Assembly: GCA_944390575.1 (NCBI GenBank)
Contig: CALXQJ010000017.1
Coordinates: 1-44,275, forward strand
Length of the DNA stretch: 44,275 bases
Direction: 5' to 3'
DNA from: an uncultured Spirochaetota bacterium
GTDB taxonomy: Bacteria > Spirochaetota > Brachyspiria > Brachyspirales > Brachyspiraceae
This document shows positions 26,824 to 36,544 of the stretch, in pieces. Below the pieces are notes generated by a model. It ran no database searches. It was given only the letters and a program-made list of their open reading frames with translations, and was not told the origin of the DNA. A program made the translations under genes and the position numbers. Every line of letters begins with the position of its first letter. The first letter of the stretch is position 1.

Positions 26824-27306
26824 ATGAATAAAATTATAAGTTTATTTTTAATATTAAGTTCAATATTAATTGCGAAAGAACCTCCTCCTCCTCCACATCA
26901 CCATAAGGATATGATGATGTGTAAAAATAGCGAACATAAAGAATTTGATAAAAAAATAGGCGGAGATGCTCTTAGATTCTTTAAAAGAGCAAATATAAAC
27001 TTGACAGAAGAACAAGTAAATAAAGTATATGATATAGCTATAAAATTTAGTTCTAAAGAAGAGCCTATAAGATTAGAAATACAAAAATTAGATTACAATC
27101 TAAGAATGGAAATTATGCAAGATAATCCTAGAAAAGAAGTTATAAAAAATCTTATTTTAGAAAAAAAAGAAAAAGAAGCAAATATTGATTTTCTAAAAAT
27201 AGAGAGAGATTTAGATATTATAAATATTCTAACAGAAGAGCAAAAACTTTTATTAAAAGAAAGAGGAGCTCCTAAAGCTAGAGGACATCATCATCACGGT
27301 AAATAA
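26824..27306 (+). CDS. Periplasmic His-rich LTxxQ protein (CpxP/Spy/ZraP/CnrX-like)
   Basis: A 160-residue exported, mostly helical protein. The signal peptide MNKIISLFLILSSILIA is followed by a metal-ligand-rich start (five prolines, three His, then MMMC) and the C terminus has four His in a row. Two LTxxQ-type motifs, NLTEEQ (59-64) and ILTEEQ (135-140), flank a long charged helix, as in the CpxP/Spy/ZraP group; the heavy-metal sensor CnrX is a related fold. It is the first gene of an operon with an ECF sigma factor and an anti-sigma factor. I infer that it senses or buffers a metal (zinc, copper or nickel) and modulates the anti-sigma factor. Confidence 0.78.
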   Translation: MNKIISLFLILSSILIAKEPPPPPHHHKDMMMCKNSEHKEFDKKIGGDALRFFKRANINLTEEQVNKVYDIAIKFSSKEEPIRLEIQKLDYNLRMEIMQDNPRKEVIKNLILEKKEKEANIDFLKIERDLDIINILTEEQKLLLKERGAPKARGHHHHGK

Positions 27307-27320
27307 ATTATTTCAAAATT

Positions 27321-27872
27321 ATGAGTAGTATAGAGATGAATTATATTGAAGAAAATATAGATGCTTTTAAATCTGGAGATGAAAAAACTTATAAGGAATT
27401 AATAGATAATTACAGAGTACCTTTATTTAATTTAATTTATTCTATGATAAATAATGAGGAGGAGGCTGAAGAAATTTTACAAGATGTATTTGTAAAATTT
27501 TTTATAAAAAGAGATACATTTGAAGGAAGATCTAAAGTTTATACTTGGCTTTATAGAGTTGCTTTTAATAAGTCTATAGATCATATAAGAAAAAAAGAAA
27601 GAGAAAAGAAGTATAGAATAAAAGAATATAGAAACTCAGAATTACAAGAGGCTAATGATGAGAACACTTTAAATAAAATTATAGTATTAGAAGCATTAGA
27701 AGAATTAGAAGAAGATTTTAGAACACCACTATTAATGATAGAATATGAAAACTATTCATACTCTGAAATATCAGAGAAGTTAAATATATCTGTAAATACT
27801 ATTAAAACAAGAGTATTTAGAGCAAGAAAAAAGCTATTAAAAATAATGAAAAAGAAGGGGGTTGTTATATGA
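27321..27872 (+). CDS. ECF-type RNA polymerase sigma factor
   Basis: A 183-residue group 4 sigma factor. Region 2 spans about 20-92, with EEAEEILQDVFVKFF and VYTWLYRVAFNKSIDHIRKK for core binding and -10 recognition. Region 4 spans about 125-178, with the helix-turn-helix SYSEISEKLNISVNTIKTRV for the -35 element. The gene ends in an ATGA overlap with the anti-sigma gene. A second ATG six codons in is an alternative start. The sigma-E type promoter upstream of the operon is its most likely target. Confidence 0.92.
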   Translation: MSSIEMNYIEENIDAFKSGDEKTYKELIDNYRVPLFNLIYSMINNEEEAEEILQDVFVKFFIKRDTFEGRSKVYTWLYRVAFNKSIDHIRKKEREKKYRIKEYRNSELQEANDENTLNKIIVLEALEELEEDFRTPLLMIEYENYSYSEISEKLNISVNTIKTRVFRARKKLLKIMKKKGVVI

Positions 27873-28300
27873 TAAAAAATCATAAATATTTCCAAATGCT
27901 TATAAGTAGATATAAAGATAAAGATCTAAACTACAATGAGATAGTAGAACTTAAAAAACATTTAGAGAGTTGTCATAAGTGTAGAGAATTTGAAAGAAAA
28001 ATAAATAGTATATCTTCTATATTACAATTTTCTAATATTAAAACAAAAAAAAATCATAAAAATAAATTATTTATATCTATTGCTTCAGTAGCTGCTGTAT
28101 TGATTATAGGTATTGTTAGTGTATTTAAAGTGGGCAATAATAATAAAACTATAATTGCAAATTCTGATGATAATCATGAAGATATAATTTACAATAGTAA
28201 TATACCATTATCTTCATACTTTAATAGTCATGATGATCATATAGATAATAATGAAGAAGATATAATTATGTCATCATATTTAAGTTATTTTGATAAATAA
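27869..28300 (+). CDS. Zinc-finger anti-sigma factor, membrane-anchored
   Basis: A 143-residue anti-sigma factor. The N-terminal ZAS-type zinc motif is H31-x3-C35-x2-C38 in HLESCHKC; a transmembrane helix spans about 67-87; the extracytoplasmic tail is rich in Asp, Asn, Glu and His (SHDDHIDNNEED), a plausible metal-sensing tail. It begins with the ATGA overlap at the end of the sigma gene, the standard coupled arrangement. It probably holds the sigma factor inactive at the membrane until the periplasmic signal arrives. Only two bases separate its stop from that of the convergent kinase gene. Confidence 0.88.
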   Translation: MIKNHKYFQMLISRYKDKDLNYNEIVELKKHLESCHKCREFERKINSISSILQFSNIKTKKNHKNKLFISIASVAAVLIIGIVSVFKVGNNNKTIIANSDDNHEDIIYNSNIPLSSYFNSHDDHIDNNEEDIIMSSYLSYFDK

Positions 28301-28302
28301 AC

Positions 28303-29838
28303 TTAAATAGACCTACTTATTCCAAAAGGTATTCTAAGCCTTACTATAGTTCCAACCCCCTCAGAACTATCTATAGAAATATTACCTTGCATAGTAGTAA
28401 CTAAATCCTTGACAACAGAAAGACCTATTCCAATACCACCATACTCTCTCTCAAAACGAGTATCAGCCTGATAAAATGGTTTATAAATATTTTTTAATTT
28501 ACTACGTTTAATACCTCTACCTGTATCTTTTACTTTTATTTCTATTTCATTTGGTATAATATTTTTCATTGAATGATAATTAAATAAATCTGGAGATAAG
28601 TCTATAGTTTTCTTTTCTATAGAGTCTGGAATTCTAACGCTAATACTAATACTACCTGAAGAAGTAAATTTAAAAGCATTAGAAAGTATACCTTCCATAA
28701 TAAGTTTCAATCTCTCATAATAGCCTATCAACAATGTACAACTCTTATCAACATCAATATGAATCTCTATATTTTTAGGATATAAAGTTTTATAACTACC
28801 TACTATAGTATTAAGTTCATCATATATATTAAATTCCTTGATACCATTATCAATATCATCATCCTTAAAAGCAATTTGTATCAAATTATTATTATTATCA
28901 TATATTTTTTTGATAGTCTTAGAAATAACGTTAATAGCTTCTTCTTTAATTTCTTCTTTAAGATTATCTTTTTTTAATAGATTAATAAACCCTAAAATCT
29001 CAGCAAAAGGGTGTCTAAGCTCATGAGTAATAGTAGCTCTAAACTCTCTGATAAGCTTATCATAATTTGCAGAAGCTTTTTGAAGAGTATTAATCTCACT
29101 TAATAGATTATGTATTCTTTTTTGTAGTATCAAGTTATATTGTTTTTGCTGTTCATAGTGCATAAAGAAATAAAGTCTATTAATACCTATTTCTGTACCA
29201 GCATTTTTTATGATTCCTTGCTTACACCAATTCATAGCTTCTAAGAAATCAACAAAAAATGTTTCTATTGTCTCTTCCATAACAGAACCATCTGTTTTTA
29301 TTTCTTTTTTTTGCTTAATACCAGTAATATCACAAGTAGCAATATTAATACGTTCTGTAATAATACCAGAAGAACTATAATATTCACTTCCAAGCACCTT
29401 TATATTTTTTAAAGGTACTATAAATCCTGTCTCTTCTTCAAGTTCTCTTTTTGCACATTGCTTTATACCCTGCTCTCTATTTTTACTCTCAAACTCACTC
29501 TCCTCAAGCATACCAGCAGGAAACTCTAAAAAATTTAATATATTTTCATCTATTTCTTCTAAACTCTTATTATTTAAAACCCTCTCCCTATAAAAAACAA
29601 CAGGTCTAAAGTTTCTTATCATAAGTAAATGAAGCTTACCTTCTATAAAAATATAAGGAACTATAATAACAGCATCACGACCAGAACGATTAATAATATC
29701 ACAATTATATTCTTTAGAATAACTTCCATCATCATATTCATTTATGGCAGTAAATCTTTCTAATCTAACAAAACCAGTATCAAGTTCTATACTTGGATTT
29801 TTCTTTATAAACTTTGTATCTTTTACCTTTTTTGCCAT
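28303..29838 (-). CDS. Nudix hydrolase-histidine kinase fusion
   Basis: A 511-residue fusion. Residues 1-230 resemble an ADP-ribose pyrophosphatase-type Nudix domain: FLEFPAGMLEESE supplies the G-x5-E start and RELEEETGF (131-139) the REUxEExGU part, with 8 extra residues between E115 and R131. Residues 230-262 are a probable coiled-coil linker. A histidine kinase follows: H-box with His272 in THELRHP, N-box Asn387 in LSNAFKFT, G1 KDTGRGI (437-443) and G2 GGIGIGLS (467-474). No signal peptide or membrane span is present, so it is cytosolic. I infer that a nucleotide such as ADP-ribose, NADH or a dinucleotide is the signal. No response regulator is adjacent. Confidence 0.9.
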   Translation of the reverse strand: MAKKVKDTKFIKKNPSIELDTGFVRLERFTAINEYDDGSYSKEYNCDIINRSGRDAVIIVPYIFIEGKLHLLMIRNFRPVVFYRERVLNNKSLEEIDENILNFLEFPAGMLEESEFESKNREQGIKQCAKRELEEETGFIVPLKNIKVLGSEYYSSSGIITERINIATCDITGIKQKKEIKTDGSVMEETIETFFVDFLEAMNWCKQGIIKNAGTEIGINRLYFFMHYEQQKQYNLILQKRIHNLLSEINTLQKASANYDKLIREFRATITHELRHPFAEILGFINLLKKDNLKEEIKEEAINVISKTIKKIYDNNNNLIQIAFKDDDIDNGIKEFNIYDELNTIVGSYKTLYPKNIEIHIDVDKSCTLLIGYYERLKLIMEGILSNAFKFTSSGSISISVRIPDSIEKKTIDLSPDLFNYHSMKNIIPNEIEIKVKDTGRGIKRSKLKNIYKPFYQADTRFEREYGGIGIGLSVVKDLVTTMQGNISIDSSEGVGTIVRLRIPFGISRSI

Positions 29839-29922
29839 AAATATAACCTAATATACCGAAATTATATTCAATTGATTATATCACTATAAAAATAAATATC
29901 AAATTTAAGTAAATCATAAAAT

Positions 29923-29951
29923 TTGACTTATTATTAGTTATAAAATAAAAT
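29923..29951 (+). promoter_or_regulatory. Promoter of metK
   Basis: TTGACT (29923-29928), a 17-base spacer and TAAAAT (29946-29951). The leader is about 25 bases, too short for a SAM riboswitch. Confidence 0.6.
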
Positions 29952-29981
29952 GTTAAGATTATTTTCAAAAGAGGTAAAACT

Positions 29982-31148
29982 ATGGCTGAAATTAAAGATT
30001 ATTATTTCTCTTCTGAGTCTGTAACAGAAGGCCATCCTGATAAGATATGCGATGCTGTAAGCGATGCTGTCTTAGACGAATGTTTAAAACAAGATCCTAT
30101 GTCAAGAGTAGCTTGTGAAACACTTGCAAAAACAGGAATGATTATTATAGCAGGTGAAATTACTACTAAAGCAAAACTTGATTATCAAAAAATTGCTAGA
30201 GATACTGTAAGAAAAATTGGTTATACAAGTAGTGATATGGGATTTGATGCTGATACTTGTGCTGTTATGGAGGCTGTTGCTGAACAATCTCCTGATATAG
30301 ATATGGGTGTAAGTGCTGGAAAGGGTTTATTTAATAAAACCGAAGGTGCTGGCGATCAAGGTATTATGTTTGGATATGCTATTAATGAAACTAATACTTT
30401 TATGCCTTTAAGTATTCACTTAGCTCATAGACTTTCTGAGCGTTTAACAAAAGTACGTAAAGATGGTACTTTATCATATTTAAGACCTGATGGTAAAAGT
30501 CAAGTGACTATTGAGTATAAAAATGGTAAAGCCCATAGAATAGAAGCTATTGTAATTTCTACTCAACATTCTGCTGGTATAGAGCATAAACAAATAGAAG
30601 AAGATATTAAGAAGTATGTAATAAATGAAGTGTGTCCTAAAGAGATGCTTGATGAAAATACTAAATACTATATTAATCCTACTGGATTATTTGTTGTTGG
30701 TGGCCCTATGGGAGACTGTGGTCTTACAGGTAGAAAAATTATAGTAGACTCTTATGGTGGACATGGGGCTCATGGTGGTGGTGCTTTTTCTGGTAAAGAT
30801 CCTACTAAAGTAGATAGAAGTGCTTGTTATATGGCTCGTTATGTGGCTAAAAATATAGTTGCTTCTGGAGTTGCTGATAGAGCTTTAGTACAATTTGCAT
30901 ATGCTATTGGGGTACCTGAGCCTTTATCTGTATACGTTAATACTTATGGTACTGGAAAAGTTAGTGATGAAACTATAGCTTCTATTGTATCTAAAGAATT
31001 AGATTTAACTCCTACTGGTATTATCAAAACTTTAGATTTAAGAAGACCTATATATGAAAAAACTACTGCTTATGGACACTTTGGACGTGAGCTTCCTGAG
31101 TTTAATTGGGAAAAAACTGATATAAAAGATTTATTTAATAATTTGTAA
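29982..31148 (+). CDS. metK: S-adenosylmethionine synthetase
   Basis: Makes S-adenosylmethionine from methionine and ATP; 388 residues, full length. The signatures are [12 protein letters not shown] near the N terminus, [12 protein letters not shown] (about 116-127), [20 protein letters not shown], and [20 protein letters not shown] with metal and phosphate ligands. GAGG lies about 10 nt before the ATG. It probably uses methionine from the metNIQ importer 22 kb away but is transcribed separately. Confidence 0.97.
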   Translation: MAEIKDYYFSSESVTEGHPDKICDAVSDAVLDECLKQDPMSRVACETLAKTGMIIIAGEITTKAKLDYQKIARDTVRKIGYTSSDMGFDADTCAVMEAVAEQSPDIDMGVSAGKGLFNKTEGAGDQGIMFGYAINETNTFMPLSIHLAHRLSERLTKVRKDGTLSYLRPDGKSQVTIEYKNGKAHRIEAIVISTQHSAGIEHKQIEEDIKKYVINEVCPKEMLDENTKYYINPTGLFVVGGPMGDCGLTGRKIIVDSYGGHGAHGGGAFSGKDPTKVDRSACYMARYVAKNIVASGVADRALVQFAYAIGVPEPLSVYVNTYGTGKVSDETIASIVSKELDLTPTGIIKTLDLRRPIYEKTTAYGHFGRELPEFNWEKTDIKDLFNNL

Positions 31149-31151
31149 AAA

Positions 31152-31195
31152 ATATATTCTACTATAATAAAAACTTGAAAAATAGTAGAATATAT
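31152..31195 (+). terminator. 14-bp hairpin after metK
   Basis: 31152-31165 pairs perfectly with 31182-31195 (ATATATTCTACTAT with its complement), loop 16 nt. The tail lacks a T run, so termination is only probable. The next gene's promoter overlaps it. Confidence 0.5.
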
Positions 31196-31203
31196 ATTAT
31201 ACT
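31175..31203 (+). promoter_or_regulatory. Promoter of the 31.2-kb lipoprotein gene
   Basis: TTGAAA (31175-31180), 17 bases, TATACT (31198-31203). It overlaps the 3' arm of the hairpin after metK. Confidence 0.55.
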
Positions 31204-31236
31204 TTATAATATATCCTTTGAAAAAAGGAGGAAAAT

Positions 31237-31881
31237 ATGAAAATAAAAGGAAAAATACTTATTTTAATATCTATAGCTATATTAACTATAGGTGTTAGTT
31301 GTGGTGGTGGTGTTTTATCTCCATCTAATGGAAAAAAGAATGATATTAATACAAATGATTCTTTAGAAACACCTGATAAATTATTTGGAACTAATAGCTT
31401 ACAGAATATGTTAAATACATTTGGTGTTGTTGATATAACAGCAAGTGCAGGTCTTGGTCAATATAGTAAAGTTCTAAAAGCAGATTTTTCTAATGCAAAA
31501 GTGAATGTAGAAGAATGTATTGTAACAATTGTTCTTGAGGAAGGTGAAGATTACAATAAAATTCAAAATGGGTCTGTAAATTATCTAAAGTCAAAGGAAG
31601 ATATTGCTGACAAAGTACACAAAGTTTTACAAAGTAAAATATCAGAGTCTGCAAAGGTAAAAAGTATTAATATACAAAGTGTACTTATAGATAATGATAA
31701 AAAAGTAACTCATCTATACATTAAATTAGTGCTAAATGATGGATATGAATTTACAGATGTATTAAAAGATGAAATACGTGTAGATATAGACTTAGGTAAA
31801 TATCATAATAGTAGTCCAAATGTTGGAAGACCTCAGTTTTGTTTTTGGTTAGAAAAACCTATATGGGTGTATAAACCTTAA
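31237..31881 (+). CDS. Lipoprotein of unknown function
   Basis: A 214-residue lipoprotein; the signal peptide ends IGVSC with Cys22. The mature domain has repeated short strands (IVTIVLEEGEDYNKI, KSINIQSVLIDNDKKV, YIKLVLNDGYEF). No known motif. A strong AAAGGAGG lies just before the ATG. It ends in a long palindromic terminator shared with the convergent lipoprotein gene. Confidence 0.68.
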   Translation: MKIKGKILILISIAILTIGVSCGGGVLSPSNGKKNDINTNDSLETPDKLFGTNSLQNMLNTFGVVDITASAGLGQYSKVLKADFSNAKVNVEECIVTIVLEEGEDYNKIQNGSVNYLKSKEDIADKVHKVLQSKISESAKVKSINIQSVLIDNDKKVTHLYIKLVLNDGYEFTDVLKDEIRVDIDLGKYHNSSPNVGRPQFCFWLEKPIWVYKP

Positions 31882-32689
<808 letters not shown>

Positions 32690-32775
32690 TTTTTATATAT
32701 ATCCTTATAATTTCGTTTACAATAATATAATATATATTCTATTATTTTTCAATAAATTATGGAATATATAATATT

Positions 32776-33495
32776 TTAATTATTAGTTTCTACTAAACTT
32801 CCTTTAATAGTAAGTATATTGTTTTCATATATAGCTTGTAGATCCCCCACCCAATAAGATAATCCGCTTTTATGTTTATCTACTATTAAATCTACATCAT
32901 CAAAATTAATGTCATTAGAAATAACACCCTTACTTCTTTTAAAATCATCTAATCCTTGTCCTATTCTGAATATACCATTAGTGTCTGTTTTTATCATAAA
33001 TAAATAAGGATATACTGTATTACCAGGTGCATGTGCAAATTTAATTGTAATAATACCATTATCATCTTTTGTGATACCAGTACCATTAATAATAGGTCCA
33101 GAAACTGTATCTACACTTCTTTGTGCATAACCACTACCAGAAATACCATTATGAGAGTATCTATCTATATCTGTAGCACCAAATAATAAAAACTCTCCAA
33201 AACCAAGCTCTATTTTATTATTTAATAAATTACCATTATGACCAACATACTTAGAATAAAGCTTTGGAATACCTGTTGGTGTTGTAGCACCAGTTATAAA
33301 ATCATACTTCCCATCTATATCTCCATAACTACCTGTAATTTTTAAATATGAATTGGATGATATTATATCTGCATTTGTAGATCCAAATACTGCACTAAAA
33401 TCTATATTAAAAGTAGATTGACTTACAGTATTTTTAGAACAAGAAAGTAAAAATATTATTAAATTAAATAAAACAAGTAATTTTTTCATTAACAT
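32776..33495 (-). CDS. Lipoprotein, tandem paralogue 2
   Basis: A 239-residue paralogue of the preceding entry, with lipobox FLLSC (Cys19) and a much shorter linker. The conserved C-terminal third (GIFRIGQGLDDFKR, DINFDD, YWVGDLQAIYENNILTI, ETNN) shows the duplication. A second ATG at 33489 is possible; AAGGAG lies just ahead of the first. The gap of 86 bases between the pair has no terminator-like hairpin that I can see. Confidence 0.72.
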   Translation of the reverse strand: MLMKKLLVLFNLIIFLLSCSKNTVSQSTFNIDFSAVFGSTNADIISSNSYLKITGSYGDIDGKYDFITGATTPTGIPKLYSKYVGHNGNLLNNKIELGFGEFLLFGATDIDRYSHNGISGSGYAQRSVDTVSGPIINGTGITKDDNGIITIKFAHAPGNTVYPYLFMIKTDTNGIFRIGQGLDDFKRSKGVISNDINFDDVDLIVDKHKSGLSYWVGDLQAIYENNILTIKGSLVETNN

Positions 33496-33636
33496 ATATC
33501 TCCTTAAAATTAAATTATTATATATAGTATAGTATATTATTTATACTACCATTTTTCAATATATATTTTTAAACCTTGTATTGTTTTATAATAAATGTTA
33601 TTATTAACAAATTAAAAAATAACTATGGAGGAATAT

Positions 33637-34188
33637 ATGAAAAAAAATATTCTAATAATATTATTAGCTATTAATGCTATAATATTATTAAATTGTGAGG
33701 CTAATTCTTCAAGACCAAGAAGAACTGGAACATCAGATGAAATTTATTCTCAAGAACTTATATTTAGTAATACAGTGAATATTTTATCACAAATGGAAGA
33801 CTCTTATCTTGATGTACCTTATCGTTTTGATACTAATGATATATTAGTTCCTATGTCTAAAGTTACAACTAATGAAGAATATACAAATTCTATGTATTTA
33901 TTATTAGAAAAAGGACCTTCTACAGCTTGGCCTGGTGGTCCTGGATATAATAGTTATGGTGTTTTATATAGAGATGTAGATAAAGCACTAAATCATAAAA
34001 TAACAAAATTAACAAATGAAATGAAAAAATACAATATAACTAATATTAGCTTTACATCAACTAATCATCATGAAGCACTATTATTTATAGATGTTCAAGT
34101 AGATGAAACTAATTTTAGCTTAACTTTTGATTTGGGTGATATGTATACTAGAGCTACTAGTAAAACTAAAGCTTTTTGGGCTAAATAA
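33637..34188 (+). CDS. Lipoprotein of unknown function
   Basis: About 183 residues from the ATG at 33637, chosen because GGAGG stands 5 nt before it and an earlier ATG (33625) would include that site. The signal peptide ends in ILLNC (Cys20). The mature part has SSRPRRTGTSDEIY and a Gly/Pro-rich AWPGGPGYNSYG. No family recognised. A terminator follows. Confidence 0.66.
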   Translation: MKKNILIILLAINAIILLNCEANSSRPRRTGTSDEIYSQELIFSNTVNILSQMEDSYLDVPYRFDTNDILVPMSKVTTNEEYTNSMYLLLEKGPSTAWPGGPGYNSYGVLYRDVDKALNHKITKLTNEMKKYNITNISFTSTNHHEALLFIDVQVDETNFSLTFDLGDMYTRATSKTKAFWAK

Positions 34189-34210
34189 TTTTTATTAATT
34201 TGTAAAAAAT

Positions 34211-34250
34211 AAAAAGCTGGTATATCATATTTATATACTGGCTTTTTTAT
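34211..34250 (+). terminator. Rho-independent terminator
   Basis: AAAAAGC (34211-34217) pairs with GCTTTTT (34241-34247), then GTATA/TATAC inside after a mismatch; a T run follows. It ends the 33.6-kb lipoprotein gene. Confidence 0.8.
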
Positions 34251-34273
34251 TATTTTAAACATTTACACAATAT

Positions 34274-34834
34274 ATGAGAGCTATAATATTTTTAATGCTA
34301 TTTATTATAACATCTTGTTATACTAATAATGTTCACCTTATAAAAGATGAGTTTGGTAATACTGAATATTATAAAACTGACTATGTAGAAATAAAAAAAA
34401 TAGATAGTAGCCTACGCCTTAGATTTAGAAGTACTGCTAATAATATTATAGTTTTAGAAGTGGAATACTCAGACAACAAATCTTATGACATTTCAAAAGA
34501 CAATCGTATAATTATAGAATTTGAAGATAATACATCTATCAAACTACCCTATCTCCCAGAAAGTGCAACTATAGACCTAATAACAAGAACAACAACAGGA
34601 GTAGATTTTAATCCCTACAATACAACAAGATATTCAGCACCCATCACAACTTATAGCAGTAAATATATCATTAAAGCAGAAGGACAATTAAAAATCTTTA
34701 ATAAAAAAGTTACAAATATCTTAGTAGAGCGTAAAGATAGTACGAAAGAGTATAAAGTATCAAGTATTAAATCATCTCAACTTTTATCATGGTATGAAAA
34801 GCTACAGTCGAAACTTACTACGAACATCAAGTAG
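34274..34834 (+). CDS. Lipoprotein of unknown function
   Basis: A 186-residue lipoprotein, lipobox LFIITSC with Cys15, then strand-rich YVEIKKIDSSLRLRF, NNIIVLEVEYSDN and RIIIEFEDNTSIKLPYLP. A Tyr/Thr-rich loop (TRTTTGVDFNPYNTT) sits in the middle. No known family. The ribosome site is poor. Confidence 0.65.
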   Translation: MRAIIFLMLFIITSCYTNNVHLIKDEFGNTEYYKTDYVEIKKIDSSLRLRFRSTANNIIVLEVEYSDNKSYDISKDNRIIIEFEDNTSIKLPYLPESATIDLITRTTTGVDFNPYNTTRYSAPITTYSSKYIIKAEGQLKIFNKKVTNILVERKDSTKEYKVSSIKSSQLLSWYEKLQSKLTTNIK

Positions 34835-34873
34835 AGTTATTAACTCATTTCATATTTTTTGCATTAAGTTTAC

Positions 34874-35101
34874 TCATACAAGCTCTATTTCAGAAACCTC
34901 AACAAACTCAGGAATATATTTTATCTCCTCTTGATTCATCTCCTCAAGACACAAATCCAAAACTTCTTTTAATTTAGTATGAAGTTCCTCTAAAGTATCA
35001 GCTTGAGTATGAGTCCCTACAATAGAAGGAATGTATCCAATATATATTTGCGACTCTTTATCATATTCAATGTATGCAAAAAATTTTTTATTCGTTTTCA
35101 T
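34874..35101 (-). CDS. HicB-like antitoxin domain protein, no HicA partner
   Basis: A 75-residue protein with the compact HicB partial RNase H-like fold: FFAYIEYDKESQIYIGYIPS, then GTHTQADTLEELHTKLKEVL and a short acidic tail. Full HicB antitoxins usually add a C-terminal DNA-binding domain, which is missing. HicA, a toxin of about 60 residues, normally sits beside HicB; I find no such frame within about 170 bases on either side. GAGG lies 9 nt before the ATG. It may be a stand-alone regulator or the leftover of a toxin-antitoxin pair. Confidence 0.72.
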   Translation of the reverse strand: MKTNKKFFAYIEYDKESQIYIGYIPSIVGTHTQADTLEELHTKLKEVLDLCLEEMNQEEIKYIPEFVEVSEIELV

Positions 35102-35172
35102 TTTCTTTTTCCTCTTTTTTTATTATATCATAAAGGTTTAAGAATTAAAATTTTTATAAAGCTCTATTAAAC

Positions 35173-35231
35173 TTCCTGAACGCGGCTACGGTGTGGAAAG
35201 ACCCATACCAGAAAGCGACTTTTCCGAGGAA
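35173..35231. other. GC-rich, foldable island of 59 bases
   Basis: This stretch is about 53 % G+C (31 of 59 bases) inside sequence near 20-25 %. Nested arms pair: TTCCT/AGGAA (35173-35177, 35227-35231), CGC/GCG (35181-35183, 35215-35217) and GGTGTGG/CCATACC (35190-35196, 35203-35209, one G-U pair) around the loop AAAGAC. No tRNA features are present. In one plus-strand frame it reads KLPERGYGVERPIPESDF and then stops. It may be a structured RNA, a small repeat element or a relic of a gene. Confidence 0.55.
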
Positions 35232-35268
35232 ATATAATAGCACAAATATATTATTAATAAAAATAATA

Positions 35269-36540
35269 TTAAGTTAAATTAAAATTAATATTAAACTTAA
35301 CATCTACTTTTTCATTATTACTACAATCATATACTGTATATTCTGTATGTTTAAACATAAAAATATCTTTATATATTTTTTCTACTAATCCTTCTTCTAA
35401 AAAATCATTTTTATCATTTTTGGAAAAAGGTAATATATAGTGAAAAGAAACGAATTTACAATTTAATTCTACAAATATATGTGGTAAATTGTAATCATAA
35501 TTTTTTCTAATAAAAATATTTATGTATGGTTTTTCTATATCACTCACCGTACCACCATATCTATATATAATAATATGTGGCACTTTTTTTGTAGACTTTA
35601 AATCTTTAATCCATTCTATAGTATCTGTATAGATATTCATATCTTTATAATCTAATACACCTAAAGCTATTTTACATAACGTTTTATAAAGATAATTAAA
35701 ATTAATCTTTTTGTTAAAACTAAAGTTTTCGCTTGTTAGATTATAAGGAGTAATTTTTGAATCTTTTATTTTAAATACTAAAGTATTTTTATTATCTTTA
35801 ACATAATGCTCTATTTTTACAGAACTATTCTCTATTTTTGGTATACCATTTTTCCCACTAATTCCAAAGATAGTTCTATCTATATTTAAAAATTCAATAA
35901 AATCTTGTTCTATATTTCCATTAAACCAAGAGTTACATTTATCACACTCTAATTTATCTATTAAGTGTCCACATACACTTTCTGGTATTATATGCGAATG
36001 ATTTTTAAAATACTTTTTATCTGTATTTCCACAATATTTACATACTCTAGGCTCTATATTTAGATTATATGTATATTTATTATTATATTCTAAATGTATA
36101 GTTGTTTTCAAATTATAATATTTTAAAGTAACATTTTTATATTTATGCATAATCTCTTTATCAATATTATATATTTCTAAAAGATTTTCTTGAGATATTT
36201 CTATTATATCTTTTAATTCATAAGAATTATTTGAGTCAGTATAAACCTCTAAAAATAAAATAAATTTTTCATTCTCTTTCAATTTTCTTAATTGCTTTTT
36301 TATATTATTAGAATTTTTATTATTAAAAGAATATTTATCTACAAAAGCTGAAAATCTATCAAATATAGATTTATTCATTTTAATTTCTTGAAATGGCTGA
36401 TATTCTATTTGACTATTAATTTTAGTATATTTAAAATCAAAAATATTAAAAAAATCTAATATGCCTATTTCATAATTTAAGTTAGTAGTAAAAAAAAATT
36501 TAACTTTTACACTATAAATATATGAATTAATTTTATACAT
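35269..36540 (-). CDS. HNH endonuclease-type protein
   Basis: A 423-residue protein with an HNH-5-like zinc nuclease core at 167-210: CKYCG, NHSHIIPESVCGH, then CDKCNSWF with Asn203 and a following glycine. The long flanks (1-160 and 220-423) match nothing I know. It starts 4 bases after the stop of the large methyltransferase-nuclease gene, with GGGAG inside that gene's end, so the two are made together and probably form one defence unit; it could be a second nuclease or a specificity factor. The base composition is normal AT-rich, unlike its partner. Confidence 0.78.
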   Translation of the reverse strand: MYKINSYIYSVKVKFFFTTNLNYEIGILDFFNIFDFKYTKINSQIEYQPFQEIKMNKSIFDRFSAFVDKYSFNNKNSNNIKKQLRKLKENEKFILFLEVYTDSNNSYELKDIIEISQENLLEIYNIDKEIMHKYKNVTLKYYNLKTTIHLEYNNKYTYNLNIEPRVCKYCGNTDKKYFKNHSHIIPESVCGHLIDKLECDKCNSWFNGNIEQDFIEFLNIDRTIFGISGKNGIPKIENSSVKIEHYVKDNKNTLVFKIKDSKITPYNLTSENFSFNKKINFNYLYKTLCKIALGVLDYKDMNIYTDTIEWIKDLKSTKKVPHIIIYRYGGTVSDIEKPYINIFIRKNYDYNLPHIFVELNCKFVSFHYILPFSKNDKNDFLEEGLVEKIYKDIFMFKHTEYTVYDCSNNEKVDVKFNINFNLT

Positions 36541-36544
36541 ACAC

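Noticed and set aside
35173..35231. tRNA gene in the GC-rich island
   Set aside because: No T-loop (GTTCGA), no acceptor stem of 7 bp and no 3' CCA region; length also too short.
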